64,000 nt of DNA, from the NCBI RefSeq assembly GCF_000247695.1, contig NW_004624747.1, forward strand, positions 9,848,571 to 9,912,570. The letters run 5' to 3'. The first letter of the stretch is position 1. The number at the start of each line of letters is the position of its first letter. This document shows positions 45,157-56,969 of the stretch, piece by piece. Both the position numbers and the translations under genes were made by a program. The notes below the pieces were generated by a model. The model had not been told where the DNA came from and did no database searches. It worked only from the letters and a program-made list of their open reading frames with translations. The stretch is from Heterocephalus glaber (taxonomy: Eukaryota; Chordata; Mammalia; Rodentia; Bathyergidae).

Positions 45157-45243
45157 TTTGGTTTTTTGGGTACCGGAAATCGAACTCAGGACCTTGTGCT
45201 TCCGAGGCAGGGACTGGAACCACTGAGCTAAATCCCCGGCCAC
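45157..45243 (-). repeat. ID SINE, young subfamily
   Basis: Antisense, with GGTACCGGAAATCGAACTCAGG; flanks ACACACAATTTTTT / ACACATAATTTTTT. Confidence 0.88.
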
Positions 45244-45249
45244 TACACA

Positions 45250-45550
45250 TAATTTTTTAAAAGAAAAAAAAGTATGTTAGAACTACCAATGTCTGGTGAA
45301 TGGCATCAAAAATCTAGCAAGAGGCTTAGGTTTCAGTCTATTCTTGTATTGAGTAGGCCTTAGTATAGGGGGAAATCCAGATCAGCTATGATTCATGCCA
45401 TCTCTGCTCTTGAAAGGGGACAGTAAGAAGTAAAAATGGCTTTGGACTGGATCACCAACCCCTAAGTTACTTGAACATCATGATGTAGGGCTAGATGCAA
45501 GTGTCCTGCGCAAGGCTAGAAAAAGAAAAAACATGAAATAATCAGAGTGA
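45250..45550. other. Intergenic, nothing recognised
   Basis: Unique sequence with no gene. Confidence 0.4.
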
Positions 45551-45566
45551 TAAAAAAGGATCTTGA

Positions 45567-45650
45567 GGGGCCGGGGATTTAGCTCAGTGGTTTTGCCGCC
45601 TGCTGCGCAAGCGCAAGGACCAGAGTTTGATCTCCGGAACTAAAAAAAAA
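45567..45650 (+). repeat. ID SINE, young subfamily, with TSD
   Basis: Flanked by AAAAAGGATCTTGA at 45553 and 45651. Confidence 0.93.
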
Positions 45651-45856
45651 AAAAAGGATCTTGAACTCAAATTTGGGAACATGATCCAAGAAGACTGAAA
45701 GATATTAGAACAGGCAAATACGTGGATGTTTCTGCTTCTGTTTAAACTGCAGACAGTTACATTAACAGATGAAACTTCTGCTGGTGTTGAGAAAACTTAA
45801 TCTTAGTGACTATCATTAATAAATGCTCTGTCAAAGTGGTGCTCATATCCCCACCC

Positions 45857-45935
45857 CCACCCCAGTGCTGGGGATAAATCCCAGGGCCTCATGCATGCTA
45901 GTAAGCACTCTACCACTGTGCTACACTCTCAGTCC
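45857..45935 (-). repeat. ID SINE, old type
   Basis: AGTGCTGGGGATAAATCCCAGGGCC and GCACTCTACCACTGTGC, antisense. Confidence 0.8.
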
Positions 45936-45939
45936 AGGC

Positions 45940-46655
45940 TCTGTACTCTGTTTTCTATTAGTGAGTATTAGTTCTGCAGAGTGATGGGTTTTGTTTTGGC
46001 ATGTTCTGACATGCATAGCATTTGCATTCTTCATCCACAGAGACGATAGGGAGTCCAGGGGATTGACGCTTGAGATTCTAAATTCTGAAATAACCCGTGA
46101 TACTTACTACATCATTGTTTCTGCCTGAAAAACAATTTGGACCATGAAACTTTTCTTCTTTGATGCCTTGCAACTGGGCTGACAACAAGGTCTCACAGGC
46201 TCAAGTCTGGCAGCATCACTAGTATAAGCAAAAGCAGTTGCAGATACTTAGTATTATGGTTGGAAAAAAATCTGCCAAGTCTGCTTAGATCCCTGTCCCT
46301 GCCAGGACACCAATACAGTATTTCAGACCTCCTGAGTCAGCGGTGCATCCTAGTAGAGTAACACTGAAGGAGGTTTGTACTATTTTTATGGTGTTTTCAG
46401 TGACTTTCCACTGAGCTGTGGGAAAATTTGACAGTTGACTGTGGCTGAATCATAACCCAGAGGTCCTGACCACTCAGATCTTTTAAGATTCCTTTCATTC
46501 CTTTCCCAAAAGGGGAACCTGACAAACTCCAATTGGTTAATTCCATTTACCTTCTGTTCCTTGCAACTACATATAGGTGCAGAGTTTTGTGCCCTAAGTG
46601 GTGGCAAAAGGTATCAGAATAACAGATCTATAGTCTGTATTTACAGTATCTTATA
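45940..46655. other. Intergenic, nothing recognised
   Basis: Unique AT-rich sequence, no gene or named repeat. Confidence 0.45.
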
Positions 46656-46659
46656 TTTA

Positions 46660-46880
46660 CCTAGTATTTATGGTTTCAGGCACTTTTTAGATTTTTTAAT
46701 TGATTCTTCACAATAACCCAGGAAAGTGTTTACTGTTATCTTTAGTTTACAGATGAGGAAACCAAAGCTCAGTAAGTCTTGTAACTTGTGTATGGTCACA
46801 CAGGTTGGGTATGAAGTGCTGAGATTTAACCTGAGCATTCTAACTCCAGACTCCATACACTTATCCATTATGTTAGACTA
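46660..46880 (-). repeat. MIR, nearly complete
   Basis: TTACAGATGAGGAAACCAAAGCTCAG and GTATGGTCACACAGGTTGGG give the core; a long MIR in antisense. Confidence 0.85.
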
Positions 46881-46884
46881 CATG

Positions 46885-47245
46885 CAAATATAAGCACAGA
46901 TATGCCAAACACAGAGGCCCTTTGGATATCACACATCAACCCCTAGATTTTTGCAGCTGAGAAAACAGACCTTGTGAAATTATGGGAATTACTCAGTGAC
47001 AGCTAAGATCCAAAGCAGGTCTCTTCTTTCTGGGGTTAAATGTTCTATCTACTGTGTCAGAATGCCTCAGGTTTTCTGTTTCATCTTGAGTATAGGCAGC
47101 TTTTTAAAATATTTTACCCTCTATTCTTTAAGAAATGGAATTTCCATTTATATAAATATGAAATATTTTTGCATAGTTTTTCTACAATATGAAGATTTCC
47201 CAATTCTCCTCTACCCTTTTATTGTAGACTTTATTTATTTTGATT
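46885..47245. other. Intergenic, nothing recognised
   Basis: AT-rich sequence, no supported feature. Confidence 0.4.
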
Positions 47246-47251
47246 ACTCAG

Positions 47252-47444
47252 GTTTAAACCCAGGGCCTTGAGCATACCAGGTAAGCGTTCTACCATTGAG
47301 TTACATCTCCAGCCCCTTTTCATTTTTTCCTTTGAGACAGGGTCTCACTAACATGCCTAAGCTGGTCATGAACTTCTAATTCTCCTGCCTCAGCCTTCTG
47401 AGTAGCTGGGATTACAGGGATAGGCTACTATACCTGGCAAAAGT
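47252..47444 (-). repeat. B1-ID dimer
   Basis: Minus strand: B1 (47320-47444) then old-type ID (47252-47316). Confidence 0.8.
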
Positions 47445-47744
47445 TTTTTTTTTTATGTAAGGTTTACAACATAACTGAGTGGAAAGTCCTAAGATATTCC
47501 ATGTATTTCCTGTCCACACATGTACAGCCTCCCCCACTGTCATCCACATCTAGCGCCAGAGAGGTACATTTGTTACAATCAGTGAACCAACGTCATATCG
47601 TGATTACTCAAAGTTCAGAGTTTCACTAAGGTTCACTCTTGGTGTCCTGTATTCTATACATTGTGGAAACTATATAATGACATATATTCATCTTATAGTA
47701 TCATATGGAATAGATGAAATAATTTCACTACCCTAAAAATCCTG

Positions 47745-47892
47745 TCCACTCCAGTGGCTGAAACAGGAGGATTTCAAGTTCAGGCTTGGGCAATTTAATG
47801 AGACCCTCTCGCATAAATACATACATATGTACATGCACACATACATACATACACAGGGCCAGGGTTCAATCCCTAGTACCAAAATAAAACCC
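47745..47892 (+). repeat. Broken B1 and ID fragments
   Basis: A B1 3' half, an (ATAC)n tail and the ID B-box end GGTTCAATCCCTAGTACC. Confidence 0.6.
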
Positions 47893-47894
47893 TC

Positions 47895-49630
47895 TCTATT
47901 CCCTCACCCGCACATAGTCCCGTAGTACACTGCTTTCTCCCTCTCTTCTGCATTTTCCTCTTTACAAGAGTTTTTTTGTTGTTTTTTCCAAACAAGATCT
48001 GGTCTTTCTCCTTCCTATTATTCCAAGCTTATTGAAAGTTGATCTTCGCTGCTGACCCCTTCTTACCCTCTATTCAATTACTTTATTGAATTCCTACTAA
48101 GGACCACCTTCACCCATTTCAATAGTCTCCAAACACTGAATTCAATACACAATTGCAAATCAGTCTCACATCAGCATTAACCACTGCCTGGCGCTCTGAT
48201 CTAGGATGCCTGCTTCTTCCTGCATCTGCTCTAACTTTTCCGAATATTTCTGTCCCAGGAATTTTCTACTTCTCATCTTTCTCCACTGTTCGCTAAAACT
48301 TCTCTAGTCCACTCTCTCTAGGTCTCATGGCATCTTAATCGCTAGATTCGCTTTCTTTCTCTCACGTCTTTTATTTTCTCAATGGCTGTATCATTAACAC
48401 AAGCACAAGGAGACCATAATTCATGTCTCACTGCTGGGCGGCTCGAAACACTGGTGGTATTTGCACCGGCGGTGGCTTTGTATTATTTTTATTAGTAAAA
48501 AGACTGATAAAAGTGATTAAGTCTATTTGTACCAGCAGTGGTATAAGCCACCCGGTGGGAGAGTCAAGCATGTACCAGCAGTGGTTCAAGCTGGCAGGAA
48601 CGTGTTAAACCAGTGCTCAAGCAAGAAGCCTGAGGCATCTTGAAGGTCCCCGTCTTCTATACTCCATATTCTGTGGTTAAGATCATTTTTATTTTTCTTT
48701 CCACAGTTCCTCTTACACCATCCGCTCTATATCCAGCAAGTTAGTTCGGGCCTTCAGCACATCTCACCTCAGCTGTTGCTTCAGTCTAGGAGCCCTCACT
48801 TCCAGTCACTCAGCCTGTGCATACTCTGCTCAGTACCCACATTTATCTAATTAACAGACCCAAGAATATTAATCATCTGCTATAAAATCTTCCATAGCAC
48901 TGACTACACAGAATTCTGAATATTTGTATCTCTAGTTTCCCATTAGAATGGAGGCAATTCAAAATTAGATAACTTTGTCTTATTAAGTATTATAGTTCAT
49001 TGCCTACTATTGTATATTAAGTATGCATGAAGAAATTCTTGTTAAGTGAATGAATAAAAGGCCAGACTATGCCATATACAGTAGGAAATATGAAAGAAAT
49101 ACAAGCTGGTCCTCTGGAAGCTTTCACTCTTGTTGGAGAGATAAGATAAACACAAGAAACTTGTGTACCTAAACCAAGACACAGACTCTAAATGCCAGAA
49201 GATCTCAAAAAAGACAGAGATGTAAGAGGGAACTGTTGGTGAAGACATCAAAGAGGAACAATTTGATCAGGATCTAAAGAAAGGCATGGGTGGGATTTGT
49301 GAGTGCAGAGTATAAAAGGTTGATGCTCCAGAATGGAAGTGGCACAGTGACATGCATAGAGTATTTCTATCAGCCTATGGAGAATGGGATCCTGGTCTAA
49401 TGGGGGCTGTGTGTAATGGTATTGGGGAACAATGGGACTAACTGGGAGGAGTAATGATAACAGAGACTGTCAAAAGTCAGGAAAAAAGGAATTTGCTCAG
49501 AATAAGAAAGCAGTCACTTTTTGAGCGTTACAATACAAAAGCTAACATATATGAAAGATAGTACAAAAACTTTAATATATAATACTACCTAAAGATATGT
49601 ACACACATTCATTTAATACAGCAATCTTCT
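47895..49630. other. Intergenic, includes a threefold ACCAGCAGTGG motif
   Basis: No SINE for 1.7 kb. 47900-48400 is C/T-rich and 48840-49630 AT-rich. A motif close to GTACCAGCAGTGG occurs at 48463 (variant), 48529 and 48572. No gene supported. Confidence 0.45.
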
Positions 49631-49638
49631 GAGATAGT

Positions 49639-49846
49639 TATAGGTTAAGTCTCTCTTATCCTAAATGCTAGGAACTAGATATATTTCAGATTTTTTTGAA
49701 TATTTGCATAGACTAAAAATTGAGCATCCCCCAGGCAAAAATCTAAAGTCTGAAATGCCTCCAAATCTGAATTTTGAGCATCATTGTTACATCCATTTGC
49801 AGAATTTTGTATTTAAAATTTTGGGATTAGGGTTGTTCAACCTGTA
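49639..49846. mobile_element. MER2/Tigger-like DNA transposon relic
   Basis: About 208 bases with matching inverted ends: 5' TATAGGTTAAGTCTCTCTTATCC and 3' GGATTAGGGTTGTTCAACCTGTA. Internal TTTGAATATTTGCATAGAC and AAATCTAAAGTCTGAAATGC match the ends of MER2-type non-autonomous Tigger elements, with the centre deleted. Confidence 0.7.
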
Positions 49847-49911
49847 CTATTATCCTCATTTTACAGATGTGGAAATTTGGTCACAGAGCCATTAAATGAC
49901 TTGTTCAAATG

Positions 49912-50134
49912 TTGGACATGGTGGCACATGTCTGTAATGCCAGCTACTTGGGAGGCTGAGGCAGGAGGACTGCAAGATCAAGGTAATCTTGGACAAATCA
50001 CCAAGACCTTGTCTCAAAAAAGAAGAAGAAGGAGGAGGAGGAGGAGGAGAGCTGGGGATGTAGCTCAGTGGTAGAGTGCTTGACTAGCATACCTCAGGTC
50101 CTGGGTTTAATCCCCAGCCCTACAAAAATAGACA
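49912..50134 (+). repeat. B1-ID dimer
   Basis: B1 (49912-50020), a linker expanded into (AGA/GGA)n at 50022-50048, then ID (GGGGATGTAGCTCAGTGGTAGAG, GGGTTTAATCCCC). Confidence 0.85.
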
Positions 50135-50139
50135 AACAA

Positions 50140-50960
50140 ATAAATGAAAAATAACTTGCATGAAGACACGTAGCCATGTGCAAGATCCTGCACTAAGCAC
50201 TACTGGCACAGGTAAAATAGCTCCTTCTTTTAAACTGCTTGAGATCTAACCAATGTTTATCTCATAAATAATTATCTATAAATCAATCTGTCAGGTATTG
50301 TAACAAAGATATACAGAGGATGGGAGTGTTATAGTGGGAAAAATTAATTTGAAAAGGCTGTGCTGGAAGACAAACACATGGAAATAGGAAGAATAAGCTT
50401 TCTAGCTAATATAGCTTCCCAGCTGACACAACGATGCCAGCAAGATGGACAAGGAAGGTGATGAGGGCGGAAGCGGTGAGACTGGAGAGGGCCCAGAATG
50501 CAAGACATTTCACAAGCAGCAGTGACAGTAACCCGTTTAACGTAAGCGCAAAGAATCAGACTTCAGTTTTTAAGTTTGGGAAGCTCAAAGAAGGGCATTA
50601 GGAGGAAAATAAATTCATTTTAAGGTATACTGAGTTAAAAATCAACTGTTCTATTTCAGGAGAGTGTAATAGCCCTTAATATAATAAGATTCAGAAATGA
50701 GACTTCTAAAATTGTTAGCAACCAGGCTTGAGTTCTACAGTAATACAGAATTTCAAAATACTTTAATTAGGCCCTATGCTGGTTGGATAGTCTCCATGTA
50801 TTTTCTCTACTTTTATTTTCTCCTAACTCCCAGCTAGTCTCTCTTATCCATTGTTTTGCATCATCCTTTCCGTGGAAAGATCTGATTAGAAAGTAACAAA
50901 GCTGAAGTCTAAATGTACAAGAATTTATCAAAAACTAATTTCCAAAACGCCTTTCTTTCT
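50140..50960. other. Intergenic, nothing recognised
   Basis: Unique AT-rich sequence. Confidence 0.45.
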
Positions 50961-50962
50961 TT

Positions 50963-51048
50963 TTTCCTTTTGGGGTACTGGAGGGTGAACCTGGGGCCCG
51001 GCACACGCTAGGCAAGCTCTACCACTGAGCTACATACCCAGCCCCCAA
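50963..51048 (-). repeat. ID SINE, old type
   Basis: GGTACTGGAGGGTGAACCTGG and CTCTACCACTGAGCTACATACCC, antisense. Confidence 0.8.
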
Positions 51049-51049
51049 A

Positions 51050-51660
51050 ATTCTTCTTTGCTTAACACTTTTCTCAACTTTTCAAGTGTTACTTTCAGAC
51101 ATCCAATTACAGATGCTCTTTGATTAAAGATGGGGCTACCCCTAAATAAACCTATTGTAAATTGAAAATATCTTTAAGTCCTTAAGTCAAAACATCACAG
51201 CTTAGCAATAGTAATACTTCACAGTTGTGCTTTATTTGTAAATATCTCCAACCTCTGATGATCCATTAATTTAGCTGAGTTTAACTCTTTCTTTTTTCTT
51301 TCTTTCTCTTTCTTTCATTTCTTCTTCCTCCTCCTTTTCTTCTTCCTGTTTCTGTCTCCTTCTCAGTCTCTGTCTGTCTGTCTGTCTCTCTTCCTTTGTA
51401 AAATCTATCAGAGAGAGAGATGAGGGAAGATATTTCTTGAGTATCAACACTAAGGTTATTGGCAGGGGCTGTGCCTCAGACAATTTCAAAATGGGCTTTC
51501 CAAACCTCCTGAGAAGTGGTAATATCACCATAGGGGGAAAGTGGATGAAAATTAACTGTTTGAGCCCCTACTGAGAGCTGAGCATTACACAGCTAATTAT
51601 TTCAGATCTGCTTTTCATTTCATTCTTGAAGTAAGTACTGTTATCTTATGCTAAAGAAAA
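51050..51660. other. Intergenic with pyrimidine-rich stretch
   Basis: C/T-rich simple sequence at 51287-51390 (TTTC, TCC, TCTG units). Nothing else recognised. Confidence 0.5.
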
Positions 51661-51664
51661 ATAA

Positions 51665-51780
51665 AGTAGCTGGGCCTGCTTGTATTTCTAGCTACTGGGG
51701 AGGCTAAGGCAGGAGGATCGCTGGAGCCTAGGAGTTCAGGGCCCCCCTGGGCAACATAGTGAGATACCATCCAAAAAAGA
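51665..51780 (+). repeat. B1-type SINE, diverged
   Basis: CTAGCTACTGGGGAGGCTAAGGCAGG and CCTGGGCAACATAGTGAG. Confidence 0.75.
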
Positions 51781-51860
51781 GTAAGGTCCAAAAAAGTTAA
51801 ATAACTTACTCAGGGTTATAAAACCTATACATACAAAAATGGAAACTTAAAAAATTTGAA

Positions 51861-51948
51861 GGGCCGGGGATTTAGCTCAGTGGTTTTGCCGCCTGCTGCG
51901 CAAGCACAAGGACCCGAGTTTGATCCCCGGTACCAAAAAAAAAAAAAA
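51861..51948 (+). repeat. ID SINE, young subfamily
   Basis: GGGCCGGGGATTTAGCTCAG, the CTGCTGCGCAAGC variant and GAGTTTGATCCCCGGTACC. Confidence 0.93.
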
Positions 51949-51949
51949 T

Positions 51950-52815
51950 TGGGATTTTTCGATAGTACCATATTGCTTCTGATAAAATGATATGTATTAC
52001 TTCCCAATGGATGGGAGAGTTATTAAATAGTATTAATATATAACCCTATATTATATGCCTATAACTTCAATATTTCTTAGTTTCATTTGTTTCCCTACTG
52101 TGTTCTGTACCGATTAGCTCAGGAAAAATATTAAGGGAAATATGAGCAACTCAGCCATGAAAATTTGTCAGATTTTGTGTTAAGCCTATCTTATAGAAAT
52201 AGACCATCAGAAATGGAAATGTCTTTGGATAGTCAAGCTTGATTACCTCTGATTATAATAGCATTTAATGGGTTGTGTCTGTTATAATACAGGTCAAGAA
52301 ACAAACAGCATTTCCTTCCCCTTATACAACGTTTTTGAATGAAGGCTATTGTGTATTGCCATCTGCGATTTTTGTCTATGCACCATTAGTTGAAATTTTA
52401 AGTTTTATTTATTCCTTCTTTGAATTCTACTCATTCACCATTCTACTATACACCTTTATATATAGCAGACTCTTATCCTATTGTAAACTGAGTTGGAAGC
52501 CAGCAGGCTTGAATTATTTAAAAGAAAAACACTTCCACTTGTCTTGCCAAGTACGTTGATCAATGCTCACTTAAGTGATGTAATCATCTTCTCTCATTTT
52601 GTGAACTCGCCACTCTCTCTGTAGGTGACTAAGCAGTCTGCAATCTTCCTTCCTTTAATTGGATAATGCTTAGGCTTATGATTTATCCTTCTGGTTTTTA
52701 CAAATTTATGCAATCATTTTCTCCTGTAAATATGGGAAAGGGTTTCACAGCTAGAGTTTTTCTTCAGCACAGCCCTCTCCAGCACTCTCTAGATCTGCTT
52801 CCCATACATTGTTCC
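51950..52815. other. Intergenic, nothing recognised
   Basis: AT-rich unique sequence without SINEs; a 94-codon frame (52275-52559) is unrecognised. Confidence 0.4.
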
Positions 52816-52819
52816 TAGT

Positions 52820-53235
52820 GCAACTCTTTCTCTCCTCTTGAGTTCCAGACAGACTGGCTGCTCTGCAATGGTTGCCTTTTTTCCCCCTGTTTTCCTTCTT
52901 CTTAGATTAACCTTCCTGTGCACTCCTTCTGGCCCAGGAGTTTGTTCTCCCTACTTCTGGATTTGTGTGGCACTTTTGGTAATGTTATTGCCTAACACTG
53001 TGAACATAGCTACTGTGCTGTGTCTATAAAGTTTGTCACCTACAGGCCTTGCACAATGCCTAGCACCATGTCTGACACATAGTAGATGCTCAGAAAGAGA
53101 AGCCATTATTATGATTATGATTATGAGAGCAAGCACCATATATGACTTATTCCTATTTGACCCCAATGCCTGGCACAATGTCTGGTTCATTCAATATGCA
53201 TTTATAAAATTAACCAGTGAAGAGAACTGTTGAAT
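52820..53235 (+). repeat. L2 3' end fragment(s)
   Basis: GCCTAGCACCATGTCTGACACATAGTAGATGCTCAG and a second CCTGGCACAATGTCTGGTTCATTC are conserved L2 3' end blocks. Confidence 0.75.
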
Positions 53236-53239
53236 GGCA

Positions 53240-54395
53240 CTTGTGAGACAAACTGTATAGCTTGCTATGAACTGATGAAACTAATTCCATGGAGTATGAA
53301 TAGGAAAAGTACATGATTTACAGAAATGGAGTTGTGCTGCCCAAATCATGCCCCTCAGAAGCCCAGCAGGATAGGTAGTAGGAGGCTGAAGAAGCTCTTT
53401 TTGACTAGAGACTGCAGAAGCGCACTGTGCACTGAGATATCAGACAGAGATTGGGGTTTCAGGAAACAAAACTGAGATTGAATTACTGACTGGAGTTCAG
53501 GGATAGAGATAGCAGCAAGACAGAAATCTGAAGAACACAGATTCTGGAGCTAAGGGCAAGACTGGTCCAATACTTAAGATGGGCTGAATTTGCCAGCAGT
53601 AAGATTGTTGGGGGGCACAGAACCTGATAACTTATTATGAAACTGTAAGCCTTCTACCTGATTGTTACTATATACTACAACCACTCAGAATAGTGTGAAG
53701 GATTTCAGGTTGGCAGTTAGCTATAGATGGTAAAGTTCTGTTTAAATCTGTTTGGCCTAACCAAACAGCCACCTCATTCTTCCTATACACTTGTTTCATA
53801 TCAAGACTGAGCATTGCCTGGCCTCCTAACCCCATACAGAGTTTTGTCCCCTATCTTAGCCCCAGATACAACCATTTCCAAGTTGAAATTGTTCCTTGTG
53901 ACCATGAGATAGTTGTTTCATCCCCTGCTTCTGGGACTAGAACTCCCTTCCCTAATTAGTTTCAGAATCTTGGTTCACATACTCTTGTGATAAAGTGGTC
54001 CTTTAGCTTCCTTCAAACCCAAACAAAGCACACTTTAAAAAAATAACAACATTTAGTAATAATCAAATCTTGGCATTGCCTAGTTCTTCAGTAAGATCCT
54101 ATCTCTTGACTTTCACTTCTTCAGATAATGTTTTTTTATGGTTCTATGGCCTTCTCAAGTTTTTTGTTGTTGTTTTGGTTCATGTTACAGCAATACACAT
54201 GTATCACGGCTTCTCTAGTTCACCCCCTCTCACGATTGACTTTCTTCTACAATACTCCCACCAAGTGGCCATCTAGACTGTACTTGAACACCCTAAATGG
54301 TTGAAAACTCATAGCTTACAGACTGCCTGGTTCATCTTCTGACATCTCCTGTTGGAAATAACGGTATTGCTCAAAATATGCTTCCTTTAGTTTCT
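53240..54395. other. Intergenic, nothing recognised
   Basis: SINE-free unique sequence with no supported gene. Confidence 0.45.
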
Positions 54396-54397
54396 TT

Positions 54398-54545
54398 TTC
54401 TTTTTCTTTTTTGAGGCAAGGTCTTACTATGTCATCTAGGCTGACCTTAAACTGTTCATGCAGCCCAGGATGGCCTCAAACTTGTGATCTTCCTGCCTCG
54501 GTCTCTCAAGTGCTAGAACTACAGATGTGCCCCATGCCTGGTTGC
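54398..54545 (-). repeat. B1 SINE
   Basis: TTGAGGCAAGGTCTTACTATG and CTTCCTGCCTCGGTCTCTCAAGTGC, long form. Confidence 0.85.
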
Positions 54546-54549
54546 CTCC

Positions 54550-55370
54550 TTCAGTTTCTTTCCGTTGACTCCAAGTCCTTTCTGTTAAAATAAATAGGAC
54601 AAATGTAGACCTCTCATATGTGACCCCCTCCAGAAATCTAAGTAGTAATATCCTTCCCAAGTTCATTTGCTTTGTTTTGTTAGATAAATGGTCCTGGGAC
54701 CTTCAACTCCTGTTGCTATTGCTAGATGGTCTCTCCAACACTGTCTCTTTTTTTCTGCTTTTCGTAGACTAAAGACCTCTTCTGGACATTATACTTTTCA
54801 TAATGCAATTTGAGACTTTATCAGCTCTTTTGGTAGCCACAAAGCACTGTTGACTCACACTGAGCTTGTAGAGAGTTGAACATCCCTGAATGCTACCTAT
54901 ATAGCTACTGATCCCATTACATACTTACCCAATTGTTTTAGGAAGAGAAGGTGGTAGAGAGAAAGACTTGTTTACTACATTGGTATGATGAAATTTGGGG
55001 CCTGAAGATTCAACCTGGGATTTTGCGTTCCTGATGATAACACGAGCCTAGGCTTAGTTTGCTACTTCAAATAATTATAGACAAATTTGTGATGGTCATA
55101 AACTAAATTTCAGCATAAATTTTGATGAAATTAGTCAATTTTGATTGTCTCAGATTGGAGCCTTCCTCAAAATTATCCATCTTTCAAATATATGCTATTT
55201 ATCAGCAGAAGAACTGGTAGGAAAGCTATAAATCATCCAAACCAAAGCCATTATTACCACTGGAAAAATAACTCACAGATAAGTATCTAGTACATTAAGG
55301 ACAGTATAATTTTAATTTTCCATGGAAGAATTATATTCAAACACCGTTCCCTTAATTGAAAATAACATAG
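54550..55370. other. Intergenic, nothing recognised
   Basis: AT-rich unique sequence. Confidence 0.4.
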
Positions 55371-55375
55371 AGCTG

Positions 55376-55552
55376 AGAATGGGAGCATATGTCTGTCATC
55401 CCAGCTACTCAGGGACTGAGACAGGAGTTCAAAGCCAGCCTGGGCAACTTAGGGAGACCCTGTCTTAAAATTAAAAAAAAAAAAAGTTTAAAAGGCTGGG
55501 GATGTAGCTAGTGCTCTTTGGATTCAACCTCCAATATTGAAAAAAAAAAGCA
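55376..55552 (+). repeat. B1-ID dimer
   Basis: B1 (55376-55480), A-rich linker, then eroded ID (GGCTGGGGATGTAGC, GGATTCAACCTCC). Confidence 0.75.
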
Positions 55553-55825
55553 AGCAAAACAAAATAACCATAAAGAAACAAAAAAGGAGATAGGTATTAC
55601 TTTTAGATAAAGAAATTGAGAGTTAAAAATGTTGTAACTTGTCTATGATTACGTGACTAAAGGGGGTAGGATGGCTAAAGCCTAAGTCTTTGGATAGCTA
55701 GTATAGTTCAGAACTTACCAGACCCATGGCACTCCACTGCAAGTAAGACCCAGCCCTTGGCCTTGAAACCCTAATACTGAAGTTTCTCTAGAGGTGTTAG
55801 GTAACATGTGGTATATTGTTGTCAG

Positions 55826-56035
55826 TTTTTGTTGTACTGGGGATTGAACCCAGGGCCTTCACACTGAGCCACATTCCTAGCAGCCCTTTTAATTTATTTA
55901 TTTATATATATATTTTTAGACAGGGTCTAACTAAGTCTCTAAATTCCCCAAAGTGGGGTTGAACTTTCGATCCTCCTGCCTCAATCTCTGAGAGTACTAG
56001 GATTACAGGGGGGTACCACCACATCTGGCTAGATA
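55826..56035 (-). repeat. B1-ID dimer
   Basis: Minus strand: B1 (55912-56035) then ID (55826-55888), with a TA-rich linker. Confidence 0.8.
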
Positions 56036-56535
56036 CCCAGATTCTTAAAACAGCCTTGCAATCCACCAGTATGAAAATTATAGAATTTATAGGAATTAGC
56101 CCAATATCTTTAATTAGAGACTAGGAAATAATGTCAAATAATTTACCTAAAATTATAGTTATTTAATAGTAAAACCAGTCCAGTGTTCTTTCTTTTAGAC
56201 TACTATTTCTCAAAATACAAGCAGGTAAATAGTTATCTGTTACATAAAGCAAGAACATTTATGAAAATTGGGTCTGATACATATTCTTCATAACTCAGAA
56301 GTGTTACAATTAAGGATCCCACAAAACTAATCTAAGAGAGCATGGGCCAGGAAACTAATCAGAGAGAGGTGAACCATGAGATATTAAACCAGCAACTTCC
56401 CAGTAAACAGAGTTGTACTACATGATGCAGTTCAAGGGCGCGGGCCTCCATACCAATATGTATTTTTGTTGTAACCACTAAAGAACTTAGACTACTTGAG
56501 TCCTAGATATCCAAGGCACAAAGAGAGTTAAGAGT
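56036..56535. other. Intergenic, nothing recognised
   Basis: AT-rich unique sequence; no gene. Confidence 0.4.
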
Positions 56536-56539
56536 CTTA

Positions 56540-56650
56540 CAGAGCCAGGCATGGTGCAACACACCTGTAATCTCAGCATTTGGAAGGCAGGAGGATCGCT
56601 GTGAGTTCTAGGCCTCCTAGACTGCAGAGTGAGACCCTGTCTCACAAAAA
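56540..56650 (+). repeat. B1 SINE
   Basis: CCAGGCATGGTGCAACACACCTGTAATC and GAGACCCTGTCTCACAAAAA. Confidence 0.88.
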
Positions 56651-56659
56651 AAGAGTCTT

Positions 56660-56930
56660 AAAAGGTATAATAGATAATGTGAAATAGGAAGAAAAGGGGC
56701 AAAGGGGAAGGGGAAGTGGCAGGGGTAGGGGAAAGGAAAGAAGGAAATGGAATTAACATGAGAAAATGAAAAAATGGAAATAATATCTTTGTAAGTAGGG
56801 AGGGCAGGGGAAGGGGGAAAAAATAAGAATCAAGAGAGATTATGTAAAGGTGCAAATTTCCAATGATGAATGTCATTATATTGTATACCTAAAATGTACC
56901 AATAAAATTAATTAAAAAATAAACTGAACC
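56660..56930 (+). mobile_element. L1 3'UTR end, + strand
   Basis: Purine-rich 3'UTR ending GTATACCTAAAATGTACCAATAAAATT; same lineage as the antisense copies at 39418 and 60271. Confidence 0.85.
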
Positions 56931-56969
56931 AGATACTGCTGAATATGTAATTTCTCAACAGTGGAGGCC

